Origin: an uncultured Gammaproteobacteria bacterium
GTDB lineage: Bacteria > Pseudomonadota > Gammaproteobacteria > JAADHQ01
NCBI GenBank assembly: GCA_947258755.1
Contig: CAMYJO010000028.1
Coordinates: forward strand, 1 to 44,767
Length of the DNA: 44,767 nucleotides
Direction: 5' to 3'
Position numbers and translations under genes: made by a program. Below the pieces are notes generated by a model. It saw only the letters and a program-made list of their open reading frames with translations. It had not been told where the DNA came from and searched no databases. Shown here piece after piece: positions 9,940 through 16,423 of this stretch (position 1 is its first letter; each line of letters opens with the position of its first letter).

Positions 9940-10590
9940 ATGGACACCTATAATGCAATAGTCAGCTTCTTTCAGGATGGGGGTGTATTTATGTACCCCA
10001 TTCTCATTATTTTCGCCCTGGGCCTGGCCATTGCTATCGAGCGTTACATATACCTGAGCCTGGCCAAGGTCAATAACCGCCGCTTATGGAATAAGATAAT
10101 ACCCATGGTCAAGATGGGCCGCTTTGATCAGGCCAACCAGATCATCGATAAATCGAAGGCTGCCATTTGCAAAATCCTGTCTTATGGCATGGACCGCATC
10201 AAGATTGCCCGTCAACGTGGTGACCTGGAAACAGCACTGGAAGAAGGCCTGATGGAGGTCATTCCACGATTGGAGAAGCGTACCCATTACCTGGCAACTC
10301 TGGCCAACATAGCCACCCTGCTAGGACTGCTCGGCACCATCATGGGTCTGATCGCTGCATTTACCGCGGTCTCCAATGCCGACCCTGCTGACAAGGCCAA
10401 TCTGCTATCGTCGAGTATCTCGGTGGCGATGAACACGACCGCCTTTGGACTGATGTCTGCAATCCCGTTGCTTCTGATCTATACCGTACTACAGACCAAG
10501 ACCACTGAAGTTGTCGATAGTCTGGAAATGGCATCGGTGAAATTTATGAATGCCGTTCATGAAGTCAAGGAAAGAGCCTCTAAATCATAA
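9940..10590 (+). CDS. MotA/TolQ/ExbB-family proton channel protein
   Basis: The 216-aa length and layout match ExbB/TolQ: one helix near the N-terminus (FMYPILIIFALGLAIAIERY), a cytoplasmic domain, and two C-terminal helices (LANIATLLGLLGTIMGLIAAF at about 121-141 and MNTTAFGLMSAIPLLLIY at about 168-185). These proteins form a pentameric inner-membrane channel around ExbD/TolR and convert proton flow into movement. A good ribosome site (AAGGAG) lies seven bases before the ATG. The AT-rich 137-base gap upstream could hold a second promoter. The stop overlaps the next gene by one base. The lack of pal, tolA and tolB argues against Tol-Pal; the partners here are TPR proteins and an AgmX-like protein. 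Confidence 0.93.
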   Translation: MDTYNAIVSFFQDGGVFMYPILIIFALGLAIAIERYIYLSLAKVNNRRLWNKIIPMVKMGRFDQANQIIDKSKAAICKILSYGMDRIKIARQRGDLETALEEGLMEVIPRLEKRTHYLATLANIATLLGLLGTIMGLIAAFTAVSNADPADKANLLSSSISVAMNTTAFGLMSAIPLLLIYTVLQTKTTEVVDSLEMASVKFMNAVHEVKERASKS

Positions 10591-11114
10591 TGAACAGATT
10601 TAATCGTTACCGGGATAATTCACCCCCGGAACTGAACATTACTGCATTTATGAACCTGATGGTGATCCTGGTGCCTTTCCTGCTGATTACTGCGGTGTTC
10701 TCGCGCATCACTATCTTGCAATTGAACTTGCCGGACAGTGGCAATCCCGCCATGGACAATCTTAAGAAAGAAATGAATCTTGAGATTACCGTGCGCAAGG
10801 ATTACCTCGATGTAGGCACCCGTGAGGCCGGCCGCATTCGATGCTTCAAGGCAACAGCAGAAGGCTATGACTTCAAGTCCCTGTCCGAACTCATTCAGCA
10901 AATTAAATTGCGCGTACCGGATAAAAAGAACATCAGTCTTTTGGCCGAAACAAACACCCCTTATGAAACCCTGGTATCACTGATGGATGCATCACGCTCA
11001 ATCAAACAGACTCAGGGCCTGACCGTGGTAGATGCCGAACTATTTCCAAATATAGCCATTGGCGATGCGCCACCACTGAATCCAGCACAACAAAAAGCCG
11101 GGTGTCCCTCATGA
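10590..11114 (+). CDS. ExbD/TolR-family protein 1, key Asp replaced by Asn
   Basis: The 174-aa protein has a cytoplasmic tail, one membrane helix (NITAFMNLMVILVPFLLITA, about residues 16-35) and a periplasmic domain (KKNISLLAETNTPYETLVSL), the ExbD/TolR layout. In ExbD and TolR the helix contains T-P-x-x-D, whose Asp carries protons. Here the matching residue is Asn22 (TAFMN). This subunit is therefore unlikely to conduct protons itself and may be a structural partner of the second ExbD at 11111. The start overlaps the end of the channel gene by one base, and the end overlaps the second ExbD with ATGA. Confidence 0.9.
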   Translation: MNRFNRYRDNSPPELNITAFMNLMVILVPFLLITAVFSRITILQLNLPDSGNPAMDNLKKEMNLEITVRKDYLDVGTREAGRIRCFKATAEGYDFKSLSELIQQIKLRVPDKKNISLLAETNTPYETLVSLMDASRSIKQTQGLTVVDAELFPNIAIGDAPPLNPAQQKAGCPS

Positions 11115-11614
11115 AGATGTCGCGCCGCGCCAGACGTATGCAGCGTCACCATAAGCGTAAGAAAGGTGCTATCGCCTTTAATATGGTCTCGTTAATGGAC
11201 ATCTTCACGATCCTGGTATTTTTTCTATTGGTCAGCTCTTCCGATGTCGAGGAATTGCAGAACAACAAGAGCATTCGCCTACCTGATTCAACTGCAGAGA
11301 AAAAGCCCAAGGAAACCCTGGTCATTATGGTCAACAATGATGACATCATCGTCAAGGGGCGCAAAGTGGCCAGTACTGCAGACGTACTAAACAGCAAAGC
11401 AACAACAATCGCACTACTGAAACAGGAACTCGATTACCAGGCCAGCCGCGCTAAACCGAACGAGCCCGGGAAAAAATTTGCCGGCGAAGTCACCATTATG
11501 GGCGACCGCAAAATACCTTATCAGGTCCTGAAAAAGATCATGGTCACCTGCGCCGGCAGCAATTTCACCAAGTTATCGCTGGCAGTCAACCAGGCTGGAA
11601 CGGGGACTAAATAG
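11111..11614 (+). CDS. ExbD/TolR-family protein 2, key Asp present
   Basis: This second ExbD/TolR-like protein (167 aa from the ATG at 11111) has a strongly basic N-terminus (RRARRMQRHHKRKKG), a helix FNMVSLMDIFTILVFFLLV and a periplasmic domain (GEVTIMGDRKIPYQVLKKIM). Asp30 in VSLMD is the expected proton-carrying residue, unlike in the preceding paralog. The ATG at 11111 forms an ATGA overlap with the upstream stop and is preferred over the GTG at 11102. Two unlike ExbD paralogs beside one ExbB recall AglQ and AglS beside AglR in myxobacteria. Only three bases separate it from the TonB-like gene. Confidence 0.92.
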   Translation: MKMSRRARRMQRHHKRKKGAIAFNMVSLMDIFTILVFFLLVSSSDVEELQNNKSIRLPDSTAEKKPKETLVIMVNNDDIIVKGRKVASTADVLNSKATTIALLKQELDYQASRAKPNEPGKKFAGEVTIMGDRKIPYQVLKKIMVTCAGSNFTKLSLAVNQAGTGTK

Positions 11615-11617
11615 ATC

Positions 11618-12553
11618 ATGAACCTGACAATGGATAGAGTCGTCGAACTACCCTGGTCTCGCTCTGATGAAGAAAGCAAACGTTTCCAAAAGATCCTGCT
11701 TGTAGTCCTCGCTATTGCTCTGGTCCTGGCTGTCATTATTCCTAACTTGACCGTCGAAAAGCCAGACCGCAAGAAGGCAGAAGAACTCCCTCCGCGTTTC
11801 GCAAAATTGATCCTGGAAAAGAAAACGCCGCCACCGCCTCCACCACCGAAGAAAGTGGAAAAGAAAAAACCGGAGAAGAAGCCGGTCAAAAAGAAAGTTA
11901 AACCCAAGAAAAAAGTTGTCAAGAAAAAGAAGGTCATACAACCTGACCCCGACAGGGCACGCAAGGTCGCTGAAAAATCAGGACTCCTGGCATTCCAGGA
12001 TGATTTGGCCGACCTCAGGACCAGCGTGTCTGATCAGGTCCTGAAAAGCAGTAGTTTACAGAAAGGGGGCAACCAGGCCGCAAAAACAACCCGCTCCATA
12101 ATTACCTCCAAGAATGCTACCAGTGGCAGTGGCGGTATCAACACCTCGCGACTCAGCCGGGATACAGGCGGTAGAAACCTGGCCAGCCGCAGTGTTACCC
12201 AGGTGAGCAGCAAACTGAAAGCCAAGAAGACCTCGGTTAAACGCTCTGGCGGCAGCCGTAAGGCCTCACGTTCCATAGAAGAGCTGCAGTTGGTGTTCGA
12301 CAAGAACAAAGGCGGTATCTATTCGATCTACAACCGCGCCCTACGCAAGGACCCAAGCCTGCAAGGCAAGGTGGTACTGAAACTGACCATCGCCCCGTCT
12401 GGACGCGTCACCCAATGTAAGGTTGTTTCCAGCGAGCTTAACAATCCGGCACTGGAACGCAAACTCGTCGCAAGGGTAAAACTATTCAAGTTCGGCGCCA
12501 GGAATGTTGACACCATGGTCACAACCTACCCCATCGAGTTCTTACCTTCCTGA
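11618..12553 (+). CDS. TonB-like energy transducer with AgmX/PglI-type C-terminal domain
   Basis: The 311-aa protein has a cytoplasmic N-terminus and one membrane helix (ILLVVLAIALVLAVIIP, about residues 25-42). A Pro/Lys-rich rod follows at about 66-110 (TPPPPPPPKKVEKKKPEK, then a basic stretch). The C-terminal domain (SIEELQLVFDKNKGGIYSIY through LQGKVVLKLTIAPSGRV to TTYPIEFLPS) is of the TonB-like type named after myxobacterial AgmX and PglI. Such proteins span the periplasm and pass motor force to outer-membrane partners. It ends the operon, directly after ExbB and two ExbDs, which supports a pmf-driven machine. The Lys-rich stretch gives a misleading Phe/Gly-rich reading frame on the other strand. 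Confidence 0.92.
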   Translation: MNLTMDRVVELPWSRSDEESKRFQKILLVVLAIALVLAVIIPNLTVEKPDRKKAEELPPRFAKLILEKKTPPPPPPPKKVEKKKPEKKPVKKKVKPKKKVVKKKKVIQPDPDRARKVAEKSGLLAFQDDLADLRTSVSDQVLKSSSLQKGGNQAAKTTRSIITSKNATSGSGGINTSRLSRDTGGRNLASRSVTQVSSKLKAKKTSVKRSGGSRKASRSIEELQLVFDKNKGGIYSIYNRALRKDPSLQGKVVLKLTIAPSGRVTQCKVVSSELNNPALERKLVARVKLFKFGARNVDTMVTTYPIEFLPS

Positions 12554-12763
12554 TAGCACCACTATCCTGGCTGCACCTGACCATTGTAAATTTATACAAA
12601 CCAGGTGACACTAAGGCTTAATTGCGACTACACTATAACTAGATTGGCCGCCTATACAATGATACCTATAATTTATGACACTGCCTGATACATTGATACA
12701 GCGAATATTTATTGCCAAAATATTGTTACACCCACGCTTAAGCATGCAAAAAGACGTAACGCG

Positions 12764-13987
12764 ATGATCTCAGCTCCCATTCCTGATAATGAACTCGACA
12801 GAATCCGCAAGCTCAAGGAGCTGGATATACTCGATACGCTGGAAGAACAAGCCTATGACGACTTGACCTTACTGGCAGCACAGATCTGCGAAACGCCGAT
12901 CGCCCTGGTTAGCCTGGTGGATACTGATCGCCAATGGTTTAAATCCCACTTTGGACTGGATGCTCGTGAAACCCCCCGTGACCTGGCATTTTGCGCCCAT
13001 GCCATTCTTGGCGATGATGTCATGGTCATCGAAGATTCGGCAAAGGATGAACGCTTTCACGATAATCCACTGGCGGCCGCTGCACCCGATGTTAAATTTT
13101 ATGCCGGCGCACCATTGATACTTAGCAATAATATCCATCTGGGGACGCTTTGCGTCATCGATAACAAGGCACGCAGTATTTCACCCGCACAAGTTAAGTC
13201 CCTTGAAGCACTGGCCCGCCAGGTTGTCAGCCAACTGGAACTGCGCCTGAAAATAAAAGAAATGAAACACCTGGACCAGGCCAAGGATGAATTTCTGGCC
13301 ATGGTCAGCCATGAGCTTCGCACCCCGCTGACATCTATCAATGGTTCGCTAGGCTTATTACGAAACATGAGCACTTCTTTACCTGACGAGGCAAGGGAAA
13401 TGCTGACTATTGCCTATCGAAATGGCGGCAGGTTACTGGATATTGTCAACGACATCCTCGACCTGGCGAAATTGGAGGCTGGCAAATTTGAAATCAAACC
13501 AGAGCTCATTGACCCCACTATCTTAATAGAGCGTGCAGTAGAGCTTAATAATAATTATTGCCAACAGTGCGACTGTAAATTACAAATCGAATTACTCCCA
13601 GCAGAATCGGCTATCAGGATATATGCCGATGAACAACGCCTGACACAGGTATTAAGCAACCTTATTTCCAATGCTGCAAAATTCACACGCAAAGACGACA
13701 CCATTATTATTTCTGTCAGCGTCGAAGATGATGGCGTCTGCTTCAAGGTCACTGATCATGGCATGGGGCTTACCAAACAACAACAAAAACAACTGTTCGA
13801 AAAATTCAGGCAAGTCAATACAAACAGCAACGAAAAAATGCCAGGGACAGGACTGGGGCTTAGCATTAGCAAGCATATTATTGAATTACACCATGGCACT
13901 ATTGCCTGTGAATCGAAACCCGATAAATACACCAGCTTTTATTTCACCCTACCGATCGCCAATGAATCAGCCCCGACCAAGGCTTGA
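12764..13987 (+). CDS. GAF-domain sensor histidine kinase
   Basis: The 407-aa protein has no membrane segment. Residues about 25-160 are a GAF domain (ETPIALVSLVDTDRQWFKSH, then FYAGAPLI and GTLCVID). A short linker leads to a HisKA domain with MVSHELRTP (phosphorylated His183), then a HATPase_c domain with N-box LISNAAKF, DHGMGL and GTGLGLSI. It is a complete cytoplasmic kinase sensing a small ligand or redox state. No response regulator is adjacent, so its partner is elsewhere. It is 210 bases after the TonB-like gene and probably has its own promoter. Confidence 0.95.
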   Translation: MISAPIPDNELDRIRKLKELDILDTLEEQAYDDLTLLAAQICETPIALVSLVDTDRQWFKSHFGLDARETPRDLAFCAHAILGDDVMVIEDSAKDERFHDNPLAAAAPDVKFYAGAPLILSNNIHLGTLCVIDNKARSISPAQVKSLEALARQVVSQLELRLKIKEMKHLDQAKDEFLAMVSHELRTPLTSINGSLGLLRNMSTSLPDEAREMLTIAYRNGGRLLDIVNDILDLAKLEAGKFEIKPELIDPTILIERAVELNNNYCQQCDCKLQIELLPAESAIRIYADEQRLTQVLSNLISNAAKFTRKDDTIIISVSVEDDGVCFKVTDHGMGLTKQQQKQLFEKFRQVNTNSNEKMPGTGLGLSISKHIIELHHGTIACESKPDKYTSFYFTLPIANESAPTKA

Positions 13988-14033
13988 TATACACCATCAT
14001 TGAAGCGACTATAAGCGCACGCGGGCCGCTGAC

Positions 14034-14477
14034 ATGAAAAACAAAAGCTATTTCTCCCTGAACGGTAAGTTCAATCCATTCAAACAGCTCGATCGCTGGC
14101 GCAACCCGTTTGAACAATCTTACACCTGCACTCTCGACGGGCATGACATCAAAATAGCATTAACCGAACGTGCTCGACAAGCATTACGACGACTCAATAA
14201 ACCGCTGCTTGTTGAAATGCAGTTGTACTTCTCCTGCATGGTCAAGAAAAGAGTGCTGTTTCACACTGAAACCCCTGACCTGCCTTCAACGCCCACCGGC
14301 GAGCACCTCAACATTGCCTTTCGCTGCGTACAATCAGACTCATGCGATCCGCAGGAATTTGCTACACATTATCCGGGCAAAAAAACATTAGATGCTGTTG
14401 CAGCTATAAAAATGCATCCACACCTGCTACAAATCGACTACAAAAATAAACGCTGGCAAGGGGAATTCACGATCTAA
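14034..14477 (+). CDS. Conserved-looking hypothetical protein
   Basis: The 147-aa product lacks a signal peptide and membrane segments, so it is probably cytoplasmic. It has a basic helix (LTERARQALRRLNKPLLVEM) and several Cys residues (YFSC, FRCVQSDSCD) spaced like a possible metal or disulfide site. I do not recognise the family. It begins 46 bases after the histidine kinase on the same strand and may be co-transcribed. A REPIN-like element follows. Confidence 0.72.
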   Translation: MKNKSYFSLNGKFNPFKQLDRWRNPFEQSYTCTLDGHDIKIALTERARQALRRLNKPLLVEMQLYFSCMVKKRVLFHTETPDLPSTPTGEHLNIAFRCVQSDSCDPQEFATHYPGKKTLDAVAAIKMHPHLLQIDYKNKRWQGEFTI

Positions 14478-14502
14478 CAGCCCGTAATGTGAATGCGTAT
14501 CC

Positions 14503-14684
14503 CGATGTACTGTAGGAGCGGCCCTTGGCCGCGATAAAACAGTAGCGGGTAGCTAGTGGCTAGTAGCGAGGTAAAATAGAACCCAAATCCTAGTCTTTTT
14601 CTAGCCACTAGCCACTCGTTACTAGCTACTCGAATATCGCGGCCAAGGGCCGCTCCTACAGAGATGTGGCTTACCAGTACATCG
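14503..14684. repeat. REPIN-like nested inverted repeat
   Basis: A perfect 24-base inverted pair, 14511-14534 and 14637-14660, has the REP-like form TGTAGGAGCGGC...GGCCGCGA. Inside it a second, imperfect pair (14541-14570 and 14601-14630) matches at 24 of 30 positions by my count and contains the repeated unit GCTAGTGGCTAG. Outside it an 8-base pair CGATGTAC (14503-14510) and GTACATCG (14677-14684) extends the symmetry. The whole would fold into a long cruciform. Two REP units in opposite orientation are the form of a REPIN, a non-autonomous element usually mobilised by a RAYT transposase. No RAYT gene is in the window. Confidence 0.85.
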
Positions 14685-14727
14685 ATATATCGGATGGACC
14701 GAAAATAAAAACTTTTTTCTTCGCCAC

Positions 14728-14757
14728 AAAAAAAGGGGCCCAGCGGCCCCTTTTTTC
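14728..14757. terminator. Bidirectional rho-independent terminator
   Basis: A hairpin GGGGCC-CAGC-GGCCCC is flanked by an A run on the left and a T run on the right, so it can work in both directions. It mainly ends the minus-strand DUF1501 operon, whose last stop codon is at 14773, and could also stop read-through from 14477. Confidence 0.9.
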
Positions 14758-14772
14758 AGCTTTCCTGTTCGC

Positions 14773-16383
14773 TCAGACAATTTGCGGAAACGCGATGTAG
14801 GGGCTCAATGAAGCAACGGAATTACCCAAACCACCAAACAGGCCTGCGTACTCGCCTTCCCTGCCCTGCAGGGCCAGATAGTTCAGGACTGCCGTCTCGG
14901 CCAGCAGATTGACGTTATTGGCCGCAGCACTGGACGCGGTATCGACAGAACCATCGGTACGGTACCAACCGATCTGGTCTCTAAGCACGGGCGGGCGGGC
15001 ACTGGCATTGGGATCGAAGAACAGCATCATCGAGCCGGCGGTGGAGGAATTATCTCCAGTCCATACACCTTTACCACGACCATCTGTGGAATCGTCGATC
15101 ATACCGTTACTGGCCAGTGAGCCATCACTGAACACATACATCAGTAATGGTGTATTATTGGCGGCCGCGTATTGCAGGCAAGCTCCCATGCAACGACCAG
15201 CGCGCAGGTCGCGAACCTCACCGTCCGAACGTCGGCCAGTATGATAATCATAGCCACCCATCGAAATCGTACCGACACCGGCATGGCCGTCGAGCACCAT
15301 TTTCATGACGGCTGCGGTCTTACGGAACTGTGAATCGCCATCATACTCTGCCTGGGTAAAGATACCGGTCCCGGCGAAATTCGCAGGATCGGCACCGTCG
15401 ATAATACGGCCGTCCAGAGATGGATCGATTTGTACATTAGCAAAACGGTCGGCAATATCCGCAGCCTTAAGGTAACCACAGCGTACCAAGTCACGGGCGA
15501 CATCGTCGGCGGTCACTAGTGTGCTGACCTGGTCTATCTTCTGGTTACTGATGCGGACAATGGATTCCATGACCGCAACCACATCATCCTTTTCGCTGAG
15601 AATACCGGTCAGGTTGCCGGTATCAACCATACCGGTCACATCCGAAGCACGATCGACCTTGGTAGGACGAATCTTGGGATCGATCATCCCCGCCGGCGCC
15701 ATCGAGTTGCCGCCGGAATCCGAGTTTTGTGAACCGATCAGGGTAACAATACCACCGTTCGCACCGGCCTTGGCGATGCCGTACATCGGGTTATGCGGGT
15801 TGTTACCGGTATCATTATCAGAACGCGCCGCTATCAGCGCGCCATTGATCTTGCCACGCGCAGTAACATCGGTGAGCTTGTCCAGTATCCCGCGTAGAAA
15901 CGCGCTATCCGAGTGGAATAATAAACCCAGCGTGGAGTCGGTGTGATCACCATTACTGGTGCCGGTCGCCGAGGCGTTAGCTTCAGCCACACCAGGGATT
16001 ACATCGCCGGGCAATCCGAACTTGCGATAACCGGCCGTGGTCATCAGGTCGGTCTGACCGCCCTGAGCGCCAGGCAACACATTGGAACCGGCAATACTGG
16101 CGCCACCGGCCAGGTCGAAACAAATCACTGGAATCGGATTGGCGCCCGCAGTCCCCAGGGTACAACTGGTCGACAGATTGTTCGCCAGTGTCGTCAGGTC
16201 AGAGGACAAGGCTGCCTGTGCAGCACGTGGGTTGGCAAACAGACTGAGGACCGAGCCACCCAATGTCATCCCCATACCGGAAATCAGGCCCTGTCGCAGA
16301 AAATCCCTGCGGCTAACGGGTAGTGGATGGTCCGGATATAATAACGGTGCATCCGGATGAAGAGGTTGATTTCTTTTCGTCAT
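14773..16383 (-). CDS. DUF1501-type protein with Tat signal
   Basis: The 536-aa protein carries a twin-arginine signal (SRRDFLRQG at about residues 24-32, then a hydrophobic stretch ending AAQA), so it is exported folded, probably with a bound metal. Family-like features are VICFDLAGGASIAGSN, a long Gly/Asp-rich centre, and GGYDYHTG near the C-terminus. This last matches the position of the GGWDTH motif of DUF1501 proteins, a family placed in the alkaline phosphatase/sulfatase fold group. The exact reaction is unknown. It is the last gene of a three-gene minus-strand group with two heme proteins. In Planctomycetes, DUF1501 genes pair with cytochrome-like genes; here the pairing is similar but in a different type of genome. 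Confidence 0.8.
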   Translation of the reverse strand: MTKRNQPLHPDAPLLYPDHPLPVSRRDFLRQGLISGMGMTLGGSVLSLFANPRAAQAALSSDLTTLANNLSTSCTLGTAGANPIPVICFDLAGGASIAGSNVLPGAQGGQTDLMTTAGYRKFGLPGDVIPGVAEANASATGTSNGDHTDSTLGLLFHSDSAFLRGILDKLTDVTARGKINGALIAARSDNDTGNNPHNPMYGIAKAGANGGIVTLIGSQNSDSGGNSMAPAGMIDPKIRPTKVDRASDVTGMVDTGNLTGILSEKDDVVAVMESIVRISNQKIDQVSTLVTADDVARDLVRCGYLKAADIADRFANVQIDPSLDGRIIDGADPANFAGTGIFTQAEYDGDSQFRKTAAVMKMVLDGHAGVGTISMGGYDYHTGRRSDGEVRDLRAGRCMGACLQYAAANNTPLLMYVFSDGSLASNGMIDDSTDGRGKGVWTGDNSSTAGSMMLFFDPNASARPPVLRDQIGWYRTDGSVDTASSAAANNVNLLAETAVLNYLALQGREGEYAGLFGGLGNSVASLSPYIAFPQIV

Positions 16384-16423
16384 GATTCTATTCCTTACTC
16401 AGATCTCTATTCACCAGATTAAA

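Noticed and set aside
9940-11614. Tol-Pal or siderophore TonB-ExbB-ExbD system
   Set aside because: No tolA, tolB, pal or TonB-dependent receptor gene is nearby, and the partners are TPR proteins and an AgmX-like protein.
11521-11964. A Phe/Gly-rich minus-strand frame
   Set aside because: It is the complement of the Lys/Pro-rich rod of the TonB-like protein, a common composition artefact.
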